From: CADCTB01 sp038231955
Lineage (GTDB): Bacteria > Actinomycetota > Acidimicrobiia > Acidimicrobiales > AC-14
NCBI GenBank assembly: GCA_038231955.1
Contig: JBBSIS010000197.1
Span: 1 to 6,057 of the forward strand
Length of the DNA: 6,057 bases
Direction: 5' to 3'
Position 1 is the first letter of the stretch, and every line of letters starts with the position of its first letter. The translations under genes and the position numbers were made by a program. Shown here one piece after another: positions 1 to 5,575 of this stretch. The notes under the pieces are model-generated. The model ran no database searches and was not told the origin of the DNA. It was given only the letters and a program-made list of their open reading frames with translations.

Positions 1-19
1 CTAGGTGGCTGGTGTGAAA
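1..19 (+). repeat. Left terminal inverted repeat of the IS
   Basis: CTAGGTGGCTGGTGTGAAA is the exact reverse complement of 2006-2024. Identity stops at base 20 (G here against C at the other end). It lies on the side of the transposase stop codon. Confidence 0.9.
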
Positions 20-24
20 GGCGG

Positions 25-54
25 GTCCGGTTGACCTGCGCCCGCTGACCGGAC
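25..54. repeat. Subterminal hairpin inside the left end of the IS
   Basis: GTCCGGT (25-31) and ACCGGAC (48-54) form a perfect 7-bp inverted repeat with a 16-nt loop, six bases inside the left terminal repeat. It lies downstream of the transposase stop (169-171), so it could end the transposase transcript or insulate the element. It could also be a recognition structure near the transposon end. There is no T-run, so terminator function is only inferred. Confidence 0.4.
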
Positions 55-168
55 GCCGTGGGGAAGGTGTCGACCCAGGCCCGGTGGGCCGGGCGGTGGT
101 GTCGGGTTGGCCCGGAGGGGAGCCTGGTGGGCCGTCTGGGGTCGTCGTGGGGGCCTTGGGGGCCCGGT

Positions 169-1935
169 TCAGGCGGTCTGCCAGCCGGTTGGTGTGCTGG
201 TGAGACCGAGGGTGGCGAGTCGGGCGAGGTTGACGGCGGCGGCGAGGAGGTTGAAGTCGGCGTCGATCTTGGTGGTGCCTCGCATGCGGGCCCGTCGGCC
301 GCCGTGGGGTCGGCGCATCAGGTGGGCGAGCTTCCGTTCGATCTTGGGACGGGTGGCCCGGTAGTCGGCTTTCCATTCGGGTTCGGCTTGTCGGGCGCGG
401 GCGGCGGTGAGGAGGTCGTGGTAGCGGCTGACGGTGATCGTCCGTCCGGTTTTGGCGGTGGTGCACTGGGCGGCGAAGGGGCAGCCGGCGCAGGCCGTCC
501 CGAAGCGGGCGGTGCCGTCACCGGTGCCGTTGCCGTCCAGTCGGATCGGGGCGGTCTCCCCGGCCGGGCAGGTCACCGTCCCAGCCTCGGTGTCGACGTT
601 GAAAGCGTCTTTGGTGAACAGCCCGGAGGTGTTCACGGGCGGCTGGACCTTGGTGTTGGCGATGATCCCGGCCCGCAGGAGCAGTCCGAGGAACAGGCCG
701 GTCCCGTAGGCGGCGTCGCCATAGACCTCCGGTCGCCCACGACCGCCTGGGGCGGCGGCCGGCTCGGCGTCTGCCGGGTCGGTGCCGGCGGGGGCTGGCT
801 TGTCTGCAGGGGCCGGGACCGGATCGCCGCCCACCGTGTCGTCGTCAGCCGCGTCGTCGTCAGCCGTGTTATCGACGGTGGTGTCGTCGTCAGCCGTGTC
901 GTCGTCAGCCGTGTCGTCGCTGGCCCTGTCGGTGTTCTCGGGTTCGTCGTTGATGAGGTCGTTGATGAGGTCGGTGGCGGCGGCCGCGTCGGGGGTGTGG
1001 GCGGGGGTGACCCGGGTGTCGGTGACGATCTCGCTGTCAGGGTCGGCGGCGGCGTGGCCCTTGTAGCCGTCGTAGTGGCGGGCCGCGGTCTTGTGGCCGT
1101 GACGGGTCTCGGGGTCGACGATCGAGATGACTCGGTCGGCGGCGGTGCCCCGGATGATACGGAACGTCCCGTCCTCACCGGTCTCGATGTCCTGGCCGAC
1201 GACGGTGGCCACCAGCCGGGCGGCCTCGGCCACCTCCGGGGTCACGTCCCGGCCGTGGAGGAGGCCGAGCACGGCGTAGGCGTCTCGGGCCAGCTCGTCG
1301 ACCAGCGCCGTCCTGGCCTCTGCGTCGTCCCAGTCACACGTCGGCTTCCCGGCCCGCCGGTAGTCGTCGTGCCGCACCAGCACGCCCCGCAGGTCGTCCT
1401 CCAGCTGCGGGTCGGCCACCTTCAGCAGCCCACGGATCGCCGAGCGGACCAGGGTGACGGTGTCCATCGTGGCCACCGCGTCATACAACGGTGTCGAGTC
1501 GAGGACCCGCCGGTGCCCGACCAGCCCGGCTTCTTTGGCTGCGCCCAGCGTGACCTCGAAGATCCGGCGGGGCCGCACCGAGGCGGCCAGCCGGGCCCGC
1601 ATGTCGACCAGGACAGTGTGGGCGAACCCGCCGTAGTCAAGGTCGAGTCCCCCGGCCGCCCACTTCCAGCGGGCATCGAACTCGAACGCCTCGACCGCTT
1701 CCCGGTCCGACAGCCCGAACAGACGCTGCAGGACCATCACCGTGGCCACGATCCGCGGAGGCACACTCGGCCGGCCCCGCGTCGAGAACAAGTCTGCGAA
1801 CAGCTCGTCACCGAACAGCGACCCTCCCTCAGCATGCAGCACCGAGAAGATCGACGTTTCCGCCAGCCTGCCCTCACACACCGACCCCGACCCGGCCCAC
1901 ATCGACCGGGCCGACGGCGTCAACCCCAGACTCAC
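169..1935 (-). CDS. IS1182-family DDE transposase
   Basis: This 588-residue protein would cut and rejoin the ends of its own IS. The N-terminal part (about 36-115) resembles the InsH/DUF772-type domain: it has a short acidic start (GDELFADLF), then a GLSDREAVEAFEFDARWKWA segment. Candidate catalytic acids are D146 (VLDSTPLYD), D407 (YGDAAYGTG) and E533 (KIERKLAHLMRR), followed by a basic stretch ending in NLARLA, typical of IS1182/IS5-like enzymes. Between D407 and E533 there are four cysteines (C456, C482, C485, C491) in the spacing of the small metal-binding insert often seen in this family. Residues about 322-400 form a low-complexity Asp/Thr/Ala then Pro/Ala linker encoded by tandem repeats, which is unusual. 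The start is GTG at 1935 with a GGTGGGG ribosome-binding-like stretch five bases upstream; ATG at residue 12 is the alternative. The frame is intact and the gene points away from pheT. Confidence 0.9.
   Translation of the reverse strand: MSLGLTPSARSMWAGSGSVCEGRLAETSIFSVLHAEGGSLFGDELFADLFSTRGRPSVPPRIVATVMVLQRLFGLSDREAVEAFEFDARWKWAAGGLDLDYGGFAHTVLVDMRARLAASVRPRRIFEVTLGAAKEAGLVGHRRVLDSTPLYDAVATMDTVTLVRSAIRGLLKVADPQLEDDLRGVLVRHDDYRRAGKPTCDWDDAEARTALVDELARDAYAVLGLLHGRDVTPEVAEAARLVATVVGQDIETGEDGTFRIIRGTAADRVISIVDPETRHGHKTAARHYDGYKGHAAADPDSEIVTDTRVTPAHTPDAAAATDLINDLINDEPENTDRASDDTADDDTADDDTTVDNTADDDAADDDTVGGDPVPAPADKPAPAGTDPADAEPAAAPGGRGRPEVYGDAAYGTGLFLGLLLRAGIIANTKVQPPVNTSGLFTKDAFNVDTEAGTVTCPAGETAPIRLDGNGTGDGTARFGTACAGCPFAAQCTTAKTGRTITVSRYHDLLTAARARQAEPEWKADYRATRPKIERKLAHLMRRPHGGRRARMRGTTKIDADFNLLAAAVNLARLATLGLTSTPTGWQTA
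841..930 (-). repeat. 15-bp tandem repeat array inside the transposase gene
   Basis: Six consecutive in-frame 15-bp units lie at 916-930, 901-915, 886-900, 871-885, 856-870 and 841-855. Read on the - strand they encode DRASD, DTADD, DTADD, DTTVD, NTADD and DAADD. A seventh degenerate unit (DTVGG) follows at 826-840. The units at 901-915 and 886-900 are identical in DNA (GTCGTCAGCCGTGTC on the + strand). The array lies between the first and second catalytic acids (D146 and D407) and lengthens an acidic, probably disordered linker. Unit length is a multiple of three, so copy-number change keeps the frame. Confidence 0.9.
949..972 (-). repeat. 12-bp tandem duplication in the transposase gene
   Basis: GTTGATGAGGTC occurs twice head to tail (949-960 and 961-972) and encodes the doubled LINDLIND peptide at residues 323-330, just before the 15-bp repeat array. 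It is a second small in-frame expansion of the same linker. Confidence 0.85.
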
Positions 1936-2005
1936 CGAAACCCCACCGTCAGCATGCCCACAGCATCCCAGACCACGGGAACGTTTCGGTGGATCCTCAG
2001 CGGGG

Positions 2006-2024
2006 TTTCACACCAGCCACCTAG
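2006..2024 (-). repeat. Right terminal inverted repeat of the IS
   Basis: TTTCACACCAGCCACCTAG matches bases 1-19 in inverse orientation over all 19 positions. It lies 70 bp upstream of the transposase start, on the side facing pheT. Positions 1936-2005 between them should hold the transposase promoter; no confident -35/-10 pair was identified there. Confidence 0.9.
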
Positions 2025-2050
2025 ACAGACTCACGCTGAGCTTCGTAGTT

Positions 2051-2084
2051 CTGATGCTACCAGGGTCGGACACCTGATGCTACC
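2051..2084. repeat. Pair of 11-bp direct repeats downstream of the IS
   Basis: CTGATGCTACC occurs at 2051-2061 and again at 2074-2084, 23 bp from start to start (about two helical turns), only 27 bp from the IS end. The spacing would suit a regulator binding one face of the DNA. An equally possible origin is a remnant of another mobile element's end. No protein or element is assigned. Confidence 0.6.
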
Positions 2085-2164
2085 CGCTGCCTACCGGGGG
2101 CTCGTGTGCGAGTCGGTTCTCGACGGTGGTGATCGTCTTCCGGAGTCCGTCGAGCCCGCGCCGC

Positions 2165-2170
2165 TAGCCT
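2165..2170 (+). promoter_or_regulatory. Candidate -10 box for pheT (leaderless start possible)
   Basis: TAGCCT fits the TAnnnT -10 pattern of actinobacterial housekeeping promoters and ends nine bases before the pheT ATG, so transcription would begin at or within a few bases of the start codon. This agrees with the lack of a purine-rich ribosome-binding site before the ATG. No convincing -35 hexamer is visible at the usual distance, so the call is tentative. Confidence 0.3.
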
Positions 2171-2179
2171 CATCCGGCC

Positions 2180-4591
2180 ATGCGGGCGCCCCTTTCCTGG
2201 CTGTGCGACTTCGCGCCCTTCGACCTGGATCCGTTGGAGCTGGGACGGGTGTTCGACGACCATCCCGAGGGGATCGAGCGGGTGGGGGAGGGGCTCGACG
2301 GCGTCGTCCTCGGCCGGGTCCTCGAGGTGGCGGCCATCGAGGGCGCCCGGGTGCGGCGCACCCGGGTCGACCTCGGCCCCGAACACGGGCACGACGTGCA
2401 GATCGTGTGCGGGGGCCCCAACGTCGCCGCCGGCCAGCTGGGGCCCGTGGCCGTGGTCGGCGCCGTGCTGCCCGGTGACTTCCGCATCGGTACCCGCAAG
2501 GTCTTCGGCCTCGAGTCCCACGGCATGATCTGCTCGGCCGTCGAGGTCGGCCTCGGCGACGACGCCGCCGGGATCATGGTCCTCGACGACGACCTCGGCG
2601 CCCCCGGTGATCCCTTCGCCGCGGCCATGGGCATCGAGCCCGACGTGGTCTACGACCTGGCCATCGAGACCAACCGGCCCGACGCCAGCTGCATCGCCGG
2701 CATCGCCCGCGACGCCGCCGCCCGCCTCGGCCTGCCCTTCTCCCTGCCTGCCTGTCCGGCGCTCCAGACCGACCTGCCGCCGCCGGCCGCCGGGCCCGCC
2801 GTGGCCTGCCCGGAGCTGGCCCCCCGCTTCGCCGTGGCCGTGCTGGAGGGGGCCACCGTCGGCCCCAGCCCGGCGTGGCTGGCCCGCCGCCTCACCCTGG
2901 CCGGGATGCGGCCCATCTCCAACCTTGTCGACATCTCGAACTACGTCATGCTCGAGCTGGGCCAGCCCACCCACCCCTACGACCTCGACCGGCTGCCCGG
3001 CGGCGGCCTTGGCGTGCGCGTCGCCGGGCCGGGCGAGGTGGTCACCACGCTCGACGGCGCCGAGCGCCGCCTGGGCGGCGGGCCCAGCCCCGACGTGCTC
3101 ATCACCGACGCCGAGGGGACCCCGGTCGGCATCGCCGGGATCATGGGCGGCGCCTCGTCCGAGGTTCACGGCGGCACCACCCGGGTGCTCCTCGAGGCCG
3201 CCCACTTCGACCGCCTCACCATCGCCAAGACCTCGAAGCGGTTGGGGCTGCGCAGCGAGGCGTCGGCCCGCTTCGAGCGGGGCGTTGATCCCTGTGGCAT
3301 CGAGGCCGCAGTTGCCCGCTTCGCTCAGCTGGCCGCCCAGGCGGCCGGAGCCACGGTCACCGCCCTGGCCATCGTCGAGTCGCCGGTGCACGTGCCGATC
3401 CCCCGCCCGATCCCGGTGCGAACGGCCCGGGTGAACGCCCTGCTGGGCACCGATCTCGATGACGACCGGATCGTGGGTCTGCTCACGCCGATCGGCTTTG
3501 CCACCGAGACCGAGGCGCCCGGCCGCTTCCGGATCACCCCGCCCAGCTTCCGCCTCGACGCCGAGCAGGAGGCCGACGTCATCGAGGAGGTGGCCCGCCA
3601 CCTCTCGTACTCGGCCATCCCCCGCACCGTGCCGTCCTCACCGCTGGTCGGCGGCCTGTCGGCCCACCAGCGGGGCCGCCGCCTGGTCGGCGAGATCCTG
3701 CTCGGCCTCGGGTGCAGCGAGGCCGCCACCGGCCTGCTCCTGGCCCCGGGCGACCACGCCCGGGCCGGCCTCCCCGACCTTGAGGCCGGCGCCCTCCGGG
3801 CCGTCGACCCGCTCGTGAAGGAGGAGTCGGTCCTGCGCCGGTCGCTGCGGCCCGGGCTGTTGCGGGCCGTCGGCTTCAACCTCGACCGCCGCCAGGACCG
3901 GGTGCCCCTCTACGAGATCGGCACCGTCTTCGTCCCGGCCGACGGCACCCGGGGGGCGGGCCGGGTCGAGGCCGAGCGGTGGCTGCCCGACGAGCCCGAG
4001 GTCCTCACCGTCGTCCTGGCCGGCGGCGGCGCCGACGCCACGACGGCCACCCGGCTGTGGTGGTCCCTGGCCGACGCCCTGCGCCTCCGCGATGCCCGCC
4101 TGGCGGCGCGGCCGGGCGCCCCCGGCCTCCACCCCACCCGCACCGCCGCCGCCGTCGGCGCCCGCGGAACCCCGCTCGGGCTAGTCGGCGAGATCGACCC
4201 CGACGTGCTCGCCGGCCTCGGCATCGCCGGCCGGGTGGCCGTGGTCGAGCTCGACCTGCGCCTCCTCCTGGCCGAGCCGCGCCGGCCCGAGGAGGCCCGG
4301 GCGGTGAGCCGCTTCCCGAGCAGCGACATCGACCTGGCCTTCTCCGTCCCCGACGAGGTCCTGGCCGCCGACGTCGAGGCCACCCTGCGCCGGGCCGCCG
4401 GCCCCCCCCTCGAGCGGCTGGCCCTGTTCGACGCCTACCGGGGCCCAGGGCTGGCCGAGGGGCAGCGAAGCCTGGCCTTCCGCCTGCGCTTCTCCGCCGA
4501 CGACCGAACCCTCACCGACGCCGACGTCGCCGCCCTCCGCCAGGCCTGCATCGACGCCGTCGCCGGCGCTCACCGCGCCTCGCTGCGCTGA
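2180..4591 (+). CDS. pheT: Phenylalanyl-tRNA synthetase beta subunit
   Basis: PheT pairs with PheS as an alpha2-beta2 enzyme that charges tRNA-Phe in the cytoplasm; the beta subunit carries tRNA-binding and editing modules. At 803 residues it has the usual length. In order: N-terminal segment (MRAPLSWL); EMAP/OB-like tRNA-binding domain, about 38-150 (LQIVCG-type motif QIVCGGPN; FGLESHGMICS); B3/B4 editing domain, about 205-390 (ISNLVDISNYVMLELG, QPTHPYD, GIAGIMGG, RSEASARFERGVDP), with the features expected for removing Tyr from tRNA-Phe; B5 domain, about 400-475 (RVNALLGTDL, EADVIEEVARH); catalytic-like core, about 480-700 (EESVLRRSLRPGLLRAVGFN, LYEIGTVF); C-terminal FDX-ACB domain, about 710-803 (RFPSSDIDLAF to the end). 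The ATG is the first start after an in-frame TAG at 2165-2167; no clear ribosome-binding site precedes it. Oddities: codons 25-30 look inverted relative to the family, and pheS is not adjacent in the window; the IS lies in its expected place. Confidence 0.96.
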   Translation: MRAPLSWLCDFAPFDLDPLELGRVFDDHPEGIERVGEGLDGVVLGRVLEVAAIEGARVRRTRVDLGPEHGHDVQIVCGGPNVAAGQLGPVAVVGAVLPGDFRIGTRKVFGLESHGMICSAVEVGLGDDAAGIMVLDDDLGAPGDPFAAAMGIEPDVVYDLAIETNRPDASCIAGIARDAAARLGLPFSLPACPALQTDLPPPAAGPAVACPELAPRFAVAVLEGATVGPSPAWLARRLTLAGMRPISNLVDISNYVMLELGQPTHPYDLDRLPGGGLGVRVAGPGEVVTTLDGAERRLGGGPSPDVLITDAEGTPVGIAGIMGGASSEVHGGTTRVLLEAAHFDRLTIAKTSKRLGLRSEASARFERGVDPCGIEAAVARFAQLAAQAAGATVTALAIVESPVHVPIPRPIPVRTARVNALLGTDLDDDRIVGLLTPIGFATETEAPGRFRITPPSFRLDAEQEADVIEEVARHLSYSAIPRTVPSSPLVGGLSAHQRGRRLVGEILLGLGCSEAATGLLLAPGDHARAGLPDLEAGALRAVDPLVKEESVLRRSLRPGLLRAVGFNLDRRQDRVPLYEIGTVFVPADGTRGAGRVEAERWLPDEPEVLTVVLAGGGADATTATRLWWSLADALRLRDARLAARPGAPGLHPTRTAAAVGARGTPLGLVGEIDPDVLAGLGIAGRVAVVELDLRLLLAEPRRPEEARAVSRFPSSDIDLAFSVPDEVLAADVEATLRRAAGPPLERLALFDAYRGPGLAEGQRSLAFRLRFSADDRTLTDADVAALRQACIDAVAGAHRASLR
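2252..2269 (+). other. Probable micro-inversion / template-switch scar in pheT
   Basis: Codons 25-30 read FDDHPE. The reverse complement of these 18 bases, CTCGGGATGGTCGTCGAA, reads LGMVVE in the same codon phase, and LGMVVE followed by the actual next residues GIERVGEGL matches the usual PheT N-terminus (from family knowledge). The protein is also about three residues short here against forms with a DD before LGMVVEG. A polymerase switch at the TTCGACGAC/GTCGTCGAA inverted arms would explain both. The frame is kept, so the subunit is probably still made; the functional effect is unknown. Confidence 0.55.
2346..2366. repeat. Perfect 9-bp hairpin inside pheT
   Basis: CCCGGGTGC (2346-2354) and GCACCCGGG (2358-2366) form a perfect inverted repeat around a 3-nt loop. 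It encodes the ARVRRTRV stretch, where related proteins usually have one more residue (A-D-R). It is probably a by-product of GC-rich coding sequence, but it coincides with that one-residue gap. Confidence 0.6.
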
Positions 4592-4604
4592 GATGCGAGC
4601 TGGT

Positions 4605-4802
4605 GCCCGCCAGCGCCCTCGCCTCAGCTCGGGCGAGTCGCCGGGTCGCCTCGATGCCGTCGACGTCCGGCATTCGGATGTCCATGAGGACAATGTCGGG
4701 TTCGATCTCGCGGGCCAGGGCGACCGCTGCGGCACCTTCGGCGACCTCGCCGACGACCTCGTGGGTGCCCGCAACACCGCCCGCACCATCGTGGTGCCGG
4801 CC
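4605..4802 (-). pseudogene. Receiver-domain fragment of a response regulator, frameshifted
   Basis: Read on the - strand, about 4605-4766 gives THEVVGEVAEGAAAVALA, then REIEPDIVLMDIRMPDVDG and IEATRRLARAEARALA: the beta2 to alpha3 part of a CheY/NarL-type receiver with the phospho-acceptor aspartate at codon 4680-4682 (in LMDIRMPD). The preceding piece, TMVRAVLRA (codons within 4767-4789), is in another - strand frame, so there is a frameshift and probably a few lost codons at about 4767-4775. The N-terminal acidic pair, the rest of the receiver and any output domain are missing; the recognisable part stops shortly after the pheT stop codon. The frame has no plausible start and lies just after the GNAT stop. 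I infer a dead fragment left by insertion or deletion; which regulator it came from cannot be told, though the wording is closest to NarL/LuxR-type regulators. Confidence 0.75.
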
Positions 4803-5303
4803 TCAGCAGATTGACCCTTCGATGTCGGTAATCCGCCGGTAGAGGCGCCGGCCGGCGAGGGGGAGAAACCCGTGGTGGGTGTAGAAGCCGATGGCACTGT
4901 CGTTGATGGCGTCGACGATGACTGCTCTGGCTCCGTAGTGGCGGGCCCCGGCGACAGCTCGAATGAGCGCGTCGAGGAGCAAGTCGGCACCGACCCCGCG
5001 GCCTTGCTCGGACTGGTCTAGGGCGAGCCTGGCCAGCAGGAGAACGGGAACTGGGTCAGGCTGGCCGCGCCGCAGACGCGAGGGCACGGCGCGGTGGTCG
5101 ACGCTGCCCATCGCCAGCGCGTAGTAGCCGACGACCCGTTCCCCGCGACAGACCACCCAGGTCGCCGCAGTGCCCGCGGCGGCGGCGACCGCCGAGGTGT
5201 GCTGCAGCCAGTCGTCGAGTTCGCCGACCCCGCTGGCGAAGACGTCCAACTGATGGCGGTCGGGGTCGAGGAGTTCGACTGGGCGAAGCGGCGGTTTGCT
5301 CAA
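4803..5303 (-). CDS. GNAT-family acetyltransferase toxin (TacT/AtaT-like)
   Basis: This 166-residue single-domain GNAT protein has the layout of toxins paired with DUF1778 antitoxins; characterised members use acetyl-CoA to acetylate the amino group of aminoacyl-tRNAs and so block translation. Visible features: FASGVGELDDWL (22-33), the usual N-terminal signature; VVGYYALAMGSV (57-68); PVPVLLLARLALD (84-96), the beta4 strand; the acetyl-CoA loop QGRGVG (100-105, Q-x-x-G-x-G); and FYTHHGF (140-146) with Y141 at the place of the catalytic tyrosine of TacT. The start is TTG at 5303, overlapping the antitoxin stop in TTGA; no in-frame ATG occurs until residue 65, so translation is probably coupled to the antitoxin. 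It ends just before the receiver fragment and converges on pheT. No residue expected for activity is missing. Which aminoacyl-tRNA it would target cannot be read from the sequence. Confidence 0.9.
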   Translation of the reverse strand: MSKPPLRPVELLDPDRHQLDVFASGVGELDDWLQHTSAVAAAAGTAATWVVCRGERVVGYYALAMGSVDHRAVPSRLRRGQPDPVPVLLLARLALDQSEQGRGVGADLLLDALIRAVAGARHYGARAVIVDAINDSAIGFYTHHGFLPLAGRRLYRRITDIEGSIC

Positions 5304-5575
5304 GAGGCTGGGATCTGAGTGCGGCGCTTGGCGAGCGCCACCAGCTCAGGGACGACCTCTGCCGGCTTGGCGAGTTCGTTGACGAAACGCTCGAACTCGA
5401 TGGCGGACAACATGATGTGGTTGGCCCGCTCGAGGATCTCCTGGGCGTGCTCGACCGCGGAGGAGAGTACGAACCCCGAGACTGACTGGCCCGTGATCGA
5501 GGCCGCCTGACGTAGAGCGCGTTCTTGGTCAGCGGCGAGCCTGAAGTTCAATCGCCCGGTGAGCGTGTCAGCCAT
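5300..5575 (-). CDS. DUF1778 (TacA-like) ribbon-helix-helix antitoxin
   Basis: This 91-residue protein is the upstream partner of the GNAT toxin. Residues about 7-50 (RLNFRLAADQERALRQAA, then GQSVSGFVLSSAVEHAQ and EIL) match the ribbon-helix-helix DNA-binding part of DUF1778 antitoxins. Residues about 56-85 (LSAIEFERFVNELAKPAEVV, then PELVALAKR) correspond to the C-terminal part that wraps the toxin and blocks acetyl-CoA access in TacA-like pairs. The ATG at 5575 was chosen because it begins the family-like sequence and lies directly beside the palindromic promoter element; the open frame extends further upstream without homologous residues. Antitoxin first, four-base overlap with the toxin and shared transcription are typical and support self-repression by the antitoxin or the complex. 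No Shine-Dalgarno sequence precedes the ATG, in line with a leaderless transcript. Confidence 0.9.
   Translation of the reverse strand: MADTLTGRLNFRLAADQERALRQAASITGQSVSGFVLSSAVEHAQEILERANHIMLSAIEFERFVNELAKPAEVVPELVALAKRRTQIPAS

Larger units (their letters stand above)
1..2024 (-). mobile_element. IS1182-like insertion sequence, apparently complete
   Basis: The element is bounded by perfect 19-bp inverted repeats at 1-19 and 2006-2024 and contains one long transposase gene on the - strand, the usual one-gene plan and roughly the usual size for IS1182-family elements. The outermost four bases of each repeat are CTAG, which is its own reverse complement. The true ends may therefore be the full 19-bp repeats, or 15-bp repeats (GTGGCTGGTGTGAAA) flanked by a 4-bp CTAG target duplication. 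The left flank is outside the window, so this cannot be settled here. The transposase frame is unbroken and the catalytic residues are present, so the copy could be active or recently inserted. Family placement rests on protein features, not a database match. Confidence 0.85.
2025..2179. other. Gene-free gap between the IS and pheT
   Basis: None of the three forward frames in this 155-bp stretch resembles the C-terminus of PheS or another known protein: one frame stops at 2037-2039, one stops at 2072-2074, and the third reads on without recognisable motifs. It holds the direct repeats at 2051-2084 and the candidate -10 box at 2165-2170. Because the IS transposase points the other way, transcription of pheT must start here, come from outward activity of the IS end, or read through the whole IS. 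Confidence 0.6.

Noticed and set aside
838..975. CRISPR-like array
   Set aside because: The repeats are contiguous 15-bp and 12-bp coding units with no spacers, inside the transposase frame.
58..2478. 806-codon open frame on the + strand across the IS and into pheT
   Set aside because: It runs antisense to the transposase, is made of repetitive V/G/R-rich sequence in the IS part, crosses the IS boundary and enters pheT out of frame. It is a GC-driven shadow frame.
2057..3601. 514-codon open frame on the - strand opposite pheT
   Set aside because: The sequence is low-complexity G/A/D/H-rich with no domain, opposite the strongly conserved pheT. The short LGMVVE it shows comes from the pheT scar and not from a real gene.
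3979..4842. 287-codon Arg/Pro-rich open frame on the + strand overlapping the pheT end
   Set aside because: Shadow of pheT in another frame; the composition is typical of GC-rich off-frame reading.
4181..4990. 269-codon open frame on the - strand spanning the pheT end, the receiver fragment and part of the GNAT gene
   Set aside because: Only the short TMVRAVLRA piece makes sense, as the frameshifted start of the receiver fragment. The rest is off-frame to the GNAT gene and antisense to pheT.
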